DNA of 64,000 bases from Methanobacterium sp. (GTDB lineage Archaea; Methanobacteriota; Methanobacteria; Methanobacteriales; Methanobacteriaceae), in contig JAVSLW010000009.1 of NCBI GenBank assembly GCA_039666455.1, positions 62,001 to 126,000 on the forward strand, written 5' to 3'. Under the pieces are notes generated by a model. The model had not been told where the DNA came from. It searched no databases and saw nothing but the letters and a program-made list of their open reading frames with translations. Shown piece by piece: positions 29,495-37,618 of the stretch. A program made the translations under genes and the position numbers. Each line of letters begins with the position of its first letter. Positions within the stretch are counted from its first letter, which is position 1.

Positions 29495-30250
29495 ATGGTG
29501 TTTATTGCTCATTTATCTGATATGCACCTTGGTGCCTTTAATTTTAAGGAAGATTTTTTAATCAGTGCCATAAATAAGGTTAATGAGTTAAATACAGATC
29601 TGGTCATAGTTACAGGCGATATAACTGAAAATGGTTTTTATGCTGAATTTGAAACAGCAGCAAAATATCTGGACTTAATTGAAAGTCCGATCCTTGTTGT
29701 CCCTGGAAATCATGATGCAAGACATATAGGAAATGAATGCTTTGAAGAGCTGATAACAAAACGTTGCAATACTTTAAATGTTACAACCCGTGAAATAAGC
29801 GCCATTGGCTTAGATAGCAGTGAACCAGACCTTGATTATGGTAAGGTTGGGAGATGGCAGCAGAAAAGAATGGAAGTTGAGCTGAAATATGCCGGTGAAA
29901 AGAAGCTGTATAAAATAATTGCTCTTCACCACCATATAATCCCTGTCCCAAAAACAGGGCGTGAAAGGAACGTTTTAATCGATGCAGGGGATGTTTTAAA
30001 ATCTGTAATTGATGGAAATGCTGATCTTGTCCTTTCAGGGCACAAACATGTACCTTATGCATGGCAGTTACAGGATACAGGTTTTGTTACAGCAGGAACT
30101 GTGTCCTCACTAAAACTCAGGGGAAAGGATATCTGTTCATTCAATACAATAAATATTAAAGAGGATGATGTAAAAATAGTATTAAACTATGTTGATGGAA
30201 GCTCCAGAGTTCTTGCAGAGTACAAAAATATGTGTAAGGTGATTGGTTGA
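29495..30250 (+). CDS. calcineurin-like metallophosphoesterase (CpdA-like)
   Basis: 251 aa. All five metal-binding blocks are seen: AHLSDMHLGAF, VIVTGDITENG, VVPGNHDARH, IALHHHIIPVP and LSGHKHVPYAW. The layout is that of class III cyclic-nucleotide phosphodiesterases such as CpdA, although substrates in this superfamily vary widely. It begins directly after the nac stop, and the following NYN nuclease overlaps it by 4 nt. The three-gene string with a palm-domain protein suggests nucleotide signalling (inference). Confidence 0.87.
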   Translation: MVFIAHLSDMHLGAFNFKEDFLISAINKVNELNTDLVIVTGDITENGFYAEFETAAKYLDLIESPILVVPGNHDARHIGNECFEELITKRCNTLNVTTREISAIGLDSSEPDLDYGKVGRWQQKRMEVELKYAGEKKLYKIIALHHHIIPVPKTGRERNVLIDAGDVLKSVIDGNADLVLSGHKHVPYAWQLQDTGFVTAGTVSSLKLRGKDICSFNTINIKEDDVKIVLNYVDGSSRVLAEYKNMCKVIG

Positions 30251-31269
30251 AAGTAATTATCGATGCTGCAAATGTGGCTCACTTCAAAAAGGGAAAAAAC
30301 TCAAACCCCCGTCTGGTTCATGTGCTAAAAGCTATTGAATCTTTGAAAAACTTAGGATACGAGCCATATACCATAGCTGATGCATCACTCAGGCATGAAA
30401 TAGATAAAAAAGAAGAATTCAACACTCTCTTAGAAGAAGGGGAAATTCATCAGGTTCCAGCAGGTACAGCAGCAGATCATTTCATCTTAAAAATTGCCTA
30501 TGAAGAAGATACAAAAATACTTTCCAATGACCTGTTTAGAGAATATAATGATGAGTTTAAGGATATTTCAAGTAAAAGAATTCCATATAATATAAAAGAC
30601 GGTCAAATAATCATTGGAACATCTTCAAGGCCTAAAAAAATTAAAAATGTTCTTCAAAAAATATGTAATCATACGCTTAATGAATTTGAGAAAAAGGGAT
30701 TTGATCCATATAAAGTTAAGAAAAGTAAAAAATTAAGCGGTATAGCTATAGCAAAAGAAGCAATAGACCGGATTACAAAAAGTAGAGAGGAAGGAATTGA
30801 TTCCCGGATGGAAAACATGCTGATGAAGATTCCTTTATTTGATAAAGTAATGAGTATAGTTGAAGATGCTGAAAAAACAAGTGATTTTATCATTTTTGTT
30901 CTTGTAAGCCCGCGAGATTACAAAGATGCAGTAAGGTATGCAGGAAATATTGCTGTAACTGTAGGAGATAGATTAAAATTAGATCATGCACCCCTTGTGG
31001 CCATAAGAAATGATCTTTTCACCAAACCCGGGTCTTTTGAGCTTAATATTATTTATTCTGATGAAGTAGGCGAAGAGTCAAAATATAATGTTAATATAAC
31101 CATTAATGATCATGATTATGCCTTTGTTAAAAAAAACTCCAGAAATATAGCAAGTACTGTAGCTGCAAGAATTGGAACATGGAAGTTTCCAATTGTAGCT
31201 GTTAAACCAAGCATGCTCATGGAAAAACCTGGAGAATTTGAAATAGTTTTAGAAAAAGCAGAAAGTTAA
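30247..31269 (+). CDS. NYN-domain ribonuclease with duplicated C-terminal domain
   Basis: 340 aa. Residues 1-125 are a NYN/PIN-like nuclease of the Zc3h12a/N4BP1 type: KVIIDAANVAHFKK, IADASLRHEID and AADHFILKIAYEEDTKILSND provide the acidic metal site. A basic linker (about 130-175) is followed by two similar units of about 60 residues (about 205-268 and 275-338), whose ends read PLVAIRNDLFTKPGSFEL and PIVAVKPSMLMEKPGEFEI. TTG start inside the previous gene's end; GGTGA lies upstream. The target RNA is unknown, and the C-terminal pair may be a sensor or RNA-binding module. Confidence 0.78.
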   Translation: MKVIIDAANVAHFKKGKNSNPRLVHVLKAIESLKNLGYEPYTIADASLRHEIDKKEEFNTLLEEGEIHQVPAGTAADHFILKIAYEEDTKILSNDLFREYNDEFKDISSKRIPYNIKDGQIIIGTSSRPKKIKNVLQKICNHTLNEFEKKGFDPYKVKKSKKLSGIAIAKEAIDRITKSREEGIDSRMENMLMKIPLFDKVMSIVEDAEKTSDFIIFVLVSPRDYKDAVRYAGNIAVTVGDRLKLDHAPLVAIRNDLFTKPGSFELNIIYSDEVGEESKYNVNITINDHDYAFVKKNSRNIASTVAARIGTWKFPIVAVKPSMLMEKPGEFEIVLEKAES

Positions 31270-31307
31270 AGACACATTCATCTTCTACTTAAGGAGGATT
31301 ACACTAA

Positions 31308-32513
31308 ATGGTCATGGATTATCTAATGAGAGCCCTTTTTGGATTTTTTGTTAAATCAAAGGTACTGAGCATAGGCACTAAATACTACCCCACCAATGAC
31401 AGAGAGCGTGAATACGTGGAAATGCTTAATTACACCAAAACAATGCTCCTTGAAGTTGATCGAGCACATATAACAACCCATAACATTTTCCAAAACCTTG
31501 TAAAAGAGGTTGGAAGTGAAAATATTCCTGAAGGCAGAAAGTTCATAGAAATAAAGCCTGCAGAAAACAAAGTGGATGAATACGCTCTTCTAAGCAATAT
31601 AATCATGGGAAGCGACCGGTACCTCTATATCGAAGTTTTCAAAAAGGATCCTGTTATCCGAGAATTTGTCAATATGATTAAAAAGGAAAAGGGTACTATT
31701 ATCGAACAGAGTCAATCTGAAATAGTGGCCAGGCTTCTTTCAAAAAATGATGCAATAAGAGTTGCAATTGAATTAATAGGGCGGGGAATGGAAAAAAACA
31801 TTCATGTAAGAGCCGCTGTTGGAATGACCGGTGCTGCAGCCATTGAAAGAGCAATAAACTTAAACAAACAGATTGGTGAAAGTGCAGGTGTGGGGTTTAC
31901 CAAGCTTGGAGGCGAATTTGCAATAGTATTTTCATCGAAAATTAAAAAACCTGCTGGAACCCCTGCAGTTTACGATAATTACTTATTTATTGATATAATT
32001 GATTCTACAAAGTTTATAGAAGAAAATGGTCGTGACAAGCTCGTTGAGATAATGACTGGCATTAAAGACTTCATTGAAACAGAGTGCCATGGCAAAATTG
32101 AAGGTTACAGAGAAGGTGGTGATGATTTAGTTGCTAACCTGCCCACCAAAGACACTGCACTCAGGGCAGGGATTGATTCAGCATGGCATGCTTTAAATCA
32201 CGGCGCAAGATTAAGGGCAGGTGTTGGGAAAAGCAGAAGAGAAGCTGGGGAAAGAGCTCAAATGGCAGATAACATTAAAGTTTGGAATAAAAGCCCGGTA
32301 ATGGTATTTGATATTGCAGATGGAACTTATGCATACTACATGCCCTCTGAATTTACAAAAGCAGCCCTTGATTTTTTAATGAATAAAAAAGGGAAGGCAT
32401 TTTTGATATTCATCTTTGTATTTGTAGCTACATTTGTTGGATGGAGCTCTGGGCACTGGGAATTTGGAATTATATCCATATTGTTAGCTCTTTTGTATGC
32501 AGTTGCAACATAA
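31308..32513 (+). CDS. membrane-anchored tandem palm-domain (GGDD) nucleotide cyclase/polymerase-like protein
   Basis: 401 aa, not a recognised named family. Residues 223-330 look like a GGDEF/class III-cyclase palm: YLFIDIIDSTKF with Asp229/Asp232, a helix, then EGGDDLVANLPTKDTALRAG with GGDD at 270-273, then RLRAGVGKS. Residues 103-190 repeat this plan in degenerate form: YLYIEVFKKDP, QSQSEIVARLLSKNDAI, VRAAVGMTG. Two C-terminal membrane helices follow (about 363-381 and 386-401). GGAGG precedes the ATG; the gap to the NYN gene is 38 nt. A degenerate palm followed by a GGDD palm recalls Cas10, but no CRISPR is nearby. Confidence 0.6.
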   Translation: MVMDYLMRALFGFFVKSKVLSIGTKYYPTNDREREYVEMLNYTKTMLLEVDRAHITTHNIFQNLVKEVGSENIPEGRKFIEIKPAENKVDEYALLSNIIMGSDRYLYIEVFKKDPVIREFVNMIKKEKGTIIEQSQSEIVARLLSKNDAIRVAIELIGRGMEKNIHVRAAVGMTGAAAIERAINLNKQIGESAGVGFTKLGGEFAIVFSSKIKKPAGTPAVYDNYLFIDIIDSTKFIEENGRDKLVEIMTGIKDFIETECHGKIEGYREGGDDLVANLPTKDTALRAGIDSAWHALNHGARLRAGVGKSRREAGERAQMADNIKVWNKSPVMVFDIADGTYAYYMPSEFTKAALDFLMNKKGKAFLIFIFVFVATFVGWSSGHWEFGIISILLALLYAVAT

Positions 32514-32588
32514 AATGAATGAATAAAATCATGTGTTGTTTTGGTTATAACATCACATTTATTAATAAAAACCCACAAATAATAATAG

Positions 32589-32915
32589 ATGAGCATTATG
32601 AAGCCAGAAACTGAAGCAAAAGCAATTATTGCACTCATCATATCTTTAATAGCATTTGGATGTGGATCAGGTGCAGGAATAGTAATGGGTTTATCTCAAA
32701 ACGACGCTTTAAACACCACAAAGATTAATAATACTTCGGAAGCTCAGGAATTTCCTCAAATTCAAACTACAAAAAATGTGAATACCCCTGCAGAATCTCA
32801 AACCACAACAGACCAGGATAACACAAATTCAGAGTCAGTTTACATAGAAAACAGGGAGCCCAGTGGTAACAGCACCACACAAAAACCAGATAATGATAAT
32901 AACACTACTGAATAA
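32589..32915 (+). CDS. small membrane-anchored Thr/Asn-rich protein
   Basis: 108 aa, not recognised. One membrane helix (about 12-35, ending SGAGIVMGL) is followed by a low-complexity tail of about 70 residues rich in Thr, Asn, Gln, Glu and Ser, containing several N-x-T/S sequons (NTT, NNTS, NST, NNTT). The tail is likely outside the cell and may be N-glycosylated. It lies between the palm-domain gene and argJ, 25 nt before argJ. Confidence 0.6.
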   Translation: MSIMKPETEAKAIIALIISLIAFGCGSGAGIVMGLSQNDALNTTKINNTSEAQEFPQIQTTKNVNTPAESQTTTDQDNTNSESVYIENREPSGNSTTQKPDNDNNTTE

Positions 32916-32939
32916 AACCACTTATTTTGGAGACATCAA

Positions 32940-34133
32940 ATGGAAATAATAAAAGGAGGAATCTGTGCTGTAGAGGGAGTTTTAGCTTCAGGATCACGAA
33001 AGGGGAAGTATGGAGTCACAGTCATATTCAGCAAGGAAAGCACTGCTTCTGCAGTGTTTACTTCAAACAGGGTGGTTGCAGCACCGGTTATTCTTACTAA
33101 AGAAGCTGTTAAAGACTGTAGAATATCGGCAATTGTGGCCAATAGCGGCAATGCCAATTGTTTTACAGGAAGAGAAGGCCTTGAAGATGGAAAATTAATG
33201 GCAAAAAAAGTTGCAGCTAAGTTAAATATTAAATTAGAAGATGTGGCTGTTGCATCAACAGGAATTATAGGCAGGAAAATGCCAATGGACATTATTGAGC
33301 CGTTAATAAATGAATCGATTGAAACACTTGAAAATTCACCTGAAGCTTCTTTTAAATCAGCTGAAGCGATAATGACCACAGATACTTATCCTAAAGAAAT
33401 TTCAGTTCAGACCACTTTAGCTGATGGAAAGTTAGTTAAAATTGGAGGTATAATTAAAGGTTCAGGAATGATAGCTCCAAATATGGGCACCATGCTTTGT
33501 TTTATCACCACAGATGTTAATACATCAGGAGAGGATTTGAATAAAGCACTGAAAAGAGCTGTTAGTAAATCATTCAACATGGTTGTTGTTGACGGTGATG
33601 AAAGCACCAATGATACTGTTATACTCCTGTCTACTGGAAAATCTGGAAAAATAGACGAAAAATTTCAGGACGCACTGGATTTTGTCTGTATAGAACTTGC
33701 TAAAATGATGGCCAGGGATGGGGAAGGTGCCACAAAATACATGGAAGTCATGGTAAATGGTGCTGCATCAAAAGAAGATGCAAAAAGAGCTGCTAAGGCA
33801 GTGGCCAGTTCTTCACTTGTAAAAACAGCTCTTTTTGGCGCAGACCCCAATTGGGGACGAGTAGCAGCAGCAGCAGGTTATTCAGGAGCCAGGATAGATG
33901 AAAAGAAACTGGACATTACATTTGAGTCAGAAAATGAAACAGTTGAAATAGTAAAAAAAGGTTCAGTTATGGCTTCAGAAAAGTCTAAGGAGCTTGAAAT
34001 TGCAGAAAAGATAATGAAAGAGGATGAAATAAAAATTATTGTAAATTTAAATCTTGGGAAGTATTCAGCCACAGCTTATGGATGTGATTTAAGCTGTGAT
34101 TATGTGAGGATTAATTCTGAGTATTCAACATAA
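32940..34133 (+). CDS. argJ: bifunctional glutamate N-acetyltransferase / ornithine acetyltransferase
   Basis: 397 aa. ArgJ transfers acetyl groups between ornithine and glutamate in arginine synthesis and cleaves itself into two chains before a Thr. Visible are IVANSGNANCFTG, VASTGIIGRKMPMD, IIKGSGMIAPNMGTMLCFIT (cleavage Thr in MGTML), VVVDGDESTNDT and the GADPNWGRVAAAAGYSG motif. GGAG lies 7 nt before the ATG. argB follows after 119 nt with its own TATA box, so the genes are linked but may be separately transcribed. Confidence 0.95.
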   Translation: MEIIKGGICAVEGVLASGSRKGKYGVTVIFSKESTASAVFTSNRVVAAPVILTKEAVKDCRISAIVANSGNANCFTGREGLEDGKLMAKKVAAKLNIKLEDVAVASTGIIGRKMPMDIIEPLINESIETLENSPEASFKSAEAIMTTDTYPKEISVQTTLADGKLVKIGGIIKGSGMIAPNMGTMLCFITTDVNTSGEDLNKALKRAVSKSFNMVVVDGDESTNDTVILLSTGKSGKIDEKFQDALDFVCIELAKMMARDGEGATKYMEVMVNGAASKEDAKRAAKAVASSSLVKTALFGADPNWGRVAAAAGYSGARIDEKKLDITFESENETVEIVKKGSVMASEKSKELEIAEKIMKEDEIKIIVNLNLGKYSATAYGCDLSCDYVRINSEYST

Positions 34134-34209
34134 CTGTTTCATTAACCAAAAAACTGACTAAATACTTTTAAGAGCATTGAACATACTATTTTTTAAATCA
34201 ATGTGATAA

Positions 34210-34217
34210 TTTATATA
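34210..34217 (+). promoter_or_regulatory. TATA box of argB
   Basis: TTTATATA at 34210-34217, 35 nt before the argB ATG. Transcription should start near 34238-34242, giving a leader of about 12 nt holding GGCGAT as a possible ribosome site. Confidence 0.45.
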
Positions 34218-34252
34218 GGTATAAACTAATCTATATTTAAAACGGCGATAAG

Positions 34253-35134
34253 ATGAAAACAGTTAATATTTTAATTGAAGCACTGCCTTACATTAAGAAA
34301 TTTCACAAAAAAAAGATTCTGATAAAGTACGGCGGCCACGCTATGATAGATGAATGTGCTATGGAATCTACAGCAAGAGATACGGTTCTTTTAAAGTATG
34401 TGGGCATGGAACCAATTGTTGTCCACGGAGGAGGGCCTGAAATTTCAAGAGCAATGAATAAGATTGGTAAAGAGCCTGAATTTATTGAAGGACTCAGAAT
34501 AACAGATAAAGAAACCATGGATATAGTTAAAATGGTCCTTGTAGGTAAAATAAACACTGAAATTGTCTCAAAAATATGTTTGCACGGCGGAAAAGGAGTT
34601 GGACTTTCTGGAAAAGACAGTCGCCTTATAGAAGCTTGCAAAAAAGCACCTCATGTAATAATAAATAATGAAACTGGTAAAGAGACAATGGTAGATTTAG
34701 GACTTGTAGGTGAGATTAAATCCATAAATCCTGACATAATCGATGTTTTAACAGATAGGGATTATATCCCCATCATTTCTCCTATTGGTGTTGATAATAA
34801 TGGTGAAGCTTTAAATTTAAATGCAGACACTGTAGCAGGAGATATTGCTTCTAAAATGGATGCAGAAAAATTAATTATATTAACTGATGTTCCAGGAATC
34901 CTTGAAGACCCAAAAGATCCTGATTCTATTTTAAGAAGGATAGGGATTGATGAAATAGGAGATCTTATAAAAAACAGGACTATTACTGAGGGAATGCTTC
35001 CAAAAACCCTTACCTGCATAAAAGCTATAGAAGACGGCGTTTCATCAGCACATATAATTGATGGAAGGATAGAACATTCAATATTACTTGAAATATTCAC
35101 TAAAAAGGGAATAGGAACAATGATCACGTCATAA
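34253..35134 (+). CDS. argB: acetylglutamate kinase
   Basis: 293 aa. It phosphorylates N-acetylglutamate. The amino-acid-kinase motifs are present: KKKILIKYGGHAM, EPIVVHGGGPEIS, GLRITDKETMDIVKMVLVGK, LNLNADTVAGDIAS and LIILTDVPGILEDP. It is full length and functionally linked to argJ just upstream. GGCGAT is 4 nt before the ATG. Confidence 0.95.
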   Translation: MKTVNILIEALPYIKKFHKKKILIKYGGHAMIDECAMESTARDTVLLKYVGMEPIVVHGGGPEISRAMNKIGKEPEFIEGLRITDKETMDIVKMVLVGKINTEIVSKICLHGGKGVGLSGKDSRLIEACKKAPHVIINNETGKETMVDLGLVGEIKSINPDIIDVLTDRDYIPIISPIGVDNNGEALNLNADTVAGDIASKMDAEKLIILTDVPGILEDPKDPDSILRRIGIDEIGDLIKNRTITEGMLPKTLTCIKAIEDGVSSAHIIDGRIEHSILLEIFTKKGIGTMITS

Positions 35135-35398
35135 AACTTATTATTTAAGACATATACCGATACGTTAAGCGCTTATCTATCAAAATCTAAAAAAGATTTC
35201 TACAGAGCCAATATTTTTTCATTTTTTCAATATAAATCTAAGTAATTCATAAAATTTTTACGCCGGAAAGCTTTATTTGATGAATAATAAAGATGAAAAC
35301 TTGTTTGATGCCAAATAATTCTTTAAATAAGAATCCATTAAATTTCATTGCATAATTTATTTTTATTCTTTATTAAATATGAAATCCAAGTAAAAACA

Positions 35399-35406
35399 TT
35401 TATATA
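35399..35406 (+). promoter_or_regulatory. TATA box of the eha operon
   Basis: TTTATATA at 35399-35406, preceded by A-rich sequence (AAAAAC) like an archaeal BRE. The expected transcription start, about 25 nt downstream of the box centre, falls at about 35427, only about 3 nt before the ehaA ATG (35430). No Shine-Dalgarno sequence is seen, so the first gene is probably leaderless. Confidence 0.5.
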
Positions 35407-35429
35407 CCGTCAGGATCATTCTTTTTATC

Positions 35430-35735
35430 ATGATTATTCATGTTGATGTTGTTACAATCTTAAGTTATACTCTTGCAGTATTATCCGCAATTATTGTAGG
35501 ATTTATTGTAAGGCTTCCTTTACTTCCTGAAAGACCAATCAGGCATTCATTTACTATCAGCATAGTTTTCCCAACAACTGTGGTTGCGCTTGGACTGTCT
35601 GCAATGATTTTTGAGCTTGGATGGGGGGGAATAATAGTTGGAATAGTAACTGGAGTTTTATCTGCGTTAATATCCAGATATTTGCTTGAAAAGATCCTTC
35701 CAAAACCTACAGAGCCAGTTGAAGGTGAATCTTAA
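35430..35735 (+). CDS. ehaA: energy-converting hydrogenase A subunit A
   Basis: 101 aa integral membrane protein with three helices (about 5-25, 36-57 and 60-85). It is assigned from position as first gene of an operon whose later genes are unmistakable Eha subunits, and from size. Eha couples H2-driven ferredoxin reduction to the membrane ion gradient. The acidic tail (EPVEGES) ends in a TAA that overlaps the ehaB ATG by one base. Confidence 0.82.
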   Translation: MIIHVDVVTILSYTLAVLSAIIVGFIVRLPLLPERPIRHSFTISIVFPTTVVALGLSAMIFELGWGGIIVGIVTGVLSALISRYLLEKILPKPTEPVEGES

Positions 35736-36238
35736 TGAACGAAATAATAGGAATCATAATTGCTGCAGTTTTATCCTGGTTGAACTTCGTGCTTATAGAT
35801 ACATGGATGGGGCTTCCTGAAAAACCAGGTGTTAAGGGTGCAGATGTAATTGGAAGAAGTGTAAAAAAAAGAGGCGGAGATTTATCGGGTGGATTCTTCC
35901 AGGGTAATATTGTATGCTCTCCAGATGCTTCAGCAGGCACAATTCTTGGGGCTATAGCATGTTATACTATTGGGATCCCTGCAGGAGGATTTATAGCAGC
36001 TTTACTTGTATTTATCGGTAACAGGCTTTGCGCAGACCCGGGATATGCAGGAACAACTGGTGCACTTTCAATAATGGTTATTATAGCACTGGCATCATTT
36101 ATTGGGATTCCTCCAGAACAATTTATTGTGGGTATGCTTCTTGCAATAGTCACTATTCAGGGTCTTGATCACCCCAGAGCATCCAGATTACTTGGAAAAA
36201 TCGCGAAAAAAATGGGAAGATACACAGAATTAACTTAA
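35735..36238 (+). CDS. ehaB: energy-converting hydrogenase A subunit B
   Basis: 167 aa with several hydrophobic segments (about 3-20, 70-100, 112-130 and 130-145). The middle is soluble-looking (MGLPEKPGVKGADVIGR) and rich in Gly. Gene order and length fit EhaB, an Eha-specific subunit without a clear counterpart in complex I. It overlaps ehaA by one base. 67 nt separate it from ehaC. Confidence 0.82.
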   Translation: MNEIIGIIIAAVLSWLNFVLIDTWMGLPEKPGVKGADVIGRSVKKRGGDLSGGFFQGNIVCSPDASAGTILGAIACYTIGIPAGGFIAALLVFIGNRLCADPGYAGTTGALSIMVIIALASFIGIPPEQFIVGMLLAIVTIQGLDHPRASRLLGKIAKKMGRYTELT

Positions 36239-36305
36239 ACATTAAACTTAAATGATTAAAGAGATAAACCATTTATATTCATTTATATCAAAAAGGTAGA
36301 TAAAG

Positions 36306-36554
36306 ATGTTAATTGAGATTACAGGTATTATAGTTGTACTCATGGCTCTTAGAGCGTTAATTGCCCAAGATAGGGGTGAAAGAATGCTCTATCTAAACGC
36401 ATTAAGTTTTGGGATGTCTGCACTGATTGCACTTTACATACAGACACCTTTCGGAGCTATAATTGCAATAACCTTTTTTGTAGCTTCCACTGTAAGTTCA
36501 AACGCAATAGCATATTCAATTGGAAGGATAGGGGAGGAAATACTGATAAAGTAA
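36306..36554 (+). CDS. ehaC: energy-converting hydrogenase A subunit C
   Basis: 82 aa with three predicted helices: EITGIIVVLMALRALIAQ at the start, then LNALSFGMSALIALYI and GAIIAITFFVASTVSSNAI. The size and position are those of EhaC. AAGGTAG precedes the ATG. The small hydrophobic subunits C-E probably form part of the ion-translocating arm. Confidence 0.8.
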   Translation: MLIEITGIIVVLMALRALIAQDRGERMLYLNALSFGMSALIALYIQTPFGAIIAITFFVASTVSSNAIAYSIGRIGEEILIK

Positions 36555-36568
36555 AAATAGGTGGAATA

Positions 36569-36853
36569 ATGGCTATAGACTTCATTAATATATCAACAGT
36601 TTCAGCTGCAGTTTCTTTAATTGGAGCTGCAGGTATAATATTACTTCCAAAGCCAGTTGATAAAGTGATAATGTTTGCAATGCTTCAGGGAGGTTTTATA
36701 GGGATGATAGTGGCTGGAAAATACCTTGATGTTGCTATGGCTGCTGCATTATTCGATCCAATATCAACTGTAATCCTTTTAATTGCAATTATTAAAATTA
36801 ACGATGTGAGAAAAGAAAAATTAAAAGCCCGGGAGGAATTGAACATTGCTTGA
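36569..36853 (+). CDS. ehaD: energy-converting hydrogenase A subunit D
   Basis: 94 aa with about three helices (TVSAAVSLIGAAGIILLPKP, then FAMLQGGFIGMIVAGKYL and STVILLIAIIKI) and a charged tail. The layout resembles the small Mrp/NuoK-like subunits of membrane hydrogenases. Its end overlaps the ehaE start by 8 nt. Confidence 0.8.
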   Translation: MAIDFINISTVSAAVSLIGAAGIILLPKPVDKVIMFAMLQGGFIGMIVAGKYLDVAMAAALFDPISTVILLIAIIKINDVRKEKLKAREELNIA

Positions 36854-37106
36854 TTATTATGTGTGGTTCTATACAGGATGTATACTAACCATATTTGGAA
36901 GTATTGCTACTGTAATCGGTCCGGGGGTTAAAGATCCGGTCGTACGGACTTTAAACACTGAAGTTGCTGCTGTTGGAGTTTCAATGATATTTTTAACATA
37001 CAACCATACCATTGCACTTATCACTTTTATTGCCTCAACCACAATAATTACCATGATACTTTTAAGAGCTATTGTAAGGCTTGAAGAAATGGGGGCAAAG
37101 GTATGA
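36846..37106 (+). CDS. ehaE: energy-converting hydrogenase A subunit E
   Basis: 86 aa with three helices. The TTG start at 36846 lies inside the end of ehaD with GGGAGG 9 nt upstream. NHTIALITFIASTTIITMIL forms the last helix, with the end VRLEEMGAKV in the cytosol. The ehaF ATG overlaps its stop by 4 nt. It is assigned by position and topology. Confidence 0.8.
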   Translation: MLDYYVWFYTGCILTIFGSIATVIGPGVKDPVVRTLNTEVAAVGVSMIFLTYNHTIALITFIASTTIITMILLRAIVRLEEMGAKV

Positions 37107-37618
37107 GGAGTTTTGGAAGGATTTTAAATGATTTAGCTAACCCTGGTAACATTCCAAGACTTTTCTCACTGGCACTTGGAATTGTACTTTTAGCAGGGTT
37201 ACTGGTTCCCTTTGCCTTAAACGATCATCAGCTTTATCCAAGACCAGAACCACAGTACCAGATCAATGCAGGTGATCCTCTGGCGCCTTATAACCGGGGG
37301 GGAGAAGTAATTGCAGAATGGGGTCTTGATGGCAATTTTCTCTTAGAACCGGGTATAGTCACAGCCCAGTATCCTGAAAACGCTCCGGCAATAGGTAAAG
37401 TTACCGGTTATCTATCTCCAATGGCCATAAGCGTTAAAGATACTACTCTTTACTTTGGTACTTCAATCTATTCATCCCCTGGTGGTTTAATAGATGAGAT
37501 ACTGTATTATACAAGGGGTTTTGACACAATTCTTGAATCAACCATTCTTATGATGGCATTTGTAATTGCTTCATGGGTTGCACTTCACTTTACAATGAAA
37601 AGGGAGGAAGAGGAATGA
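37103..37618 (+). CDS. ehaF: energy-converting hydrogenase A subunit F
   Basis: 171 aa. One helix near the start (about 16-36) and one near the end (about 143-163) flank about 100 residues that should face outside (NDHQLYPRPEPQYQINAGD through KDTTLYFGTSIYSSPG). This topology sets it apart from the other subunits. It is assigned as EhaF by order and length. ATGA overlaps couple it to both neighbours. Confidence 0.82.
   Translation: MRSFGRILNDLANPGNIPRLFSLALGIVLLAGLLVPFALNDHQLYPRPEPQYQINAGDPLAPYNRGGEVIAEWGLDGNFLLEPGIVTAQYPENAPAIGKVTGYLSPMAISVKDTTLYFGTSIYSSPGGLIDEILYYTRGFDTILESTILMMAFVIASWVALHFTMKREEEE

Noticed and set aside
31308..32513. A Cas10 gene of a type III CRISPR system
   Set aside because: There is no HD, zinc or D4 domain, no Cas genes and no repeats in the window, and it carries membrane helices. 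Only the palm plan is shared.
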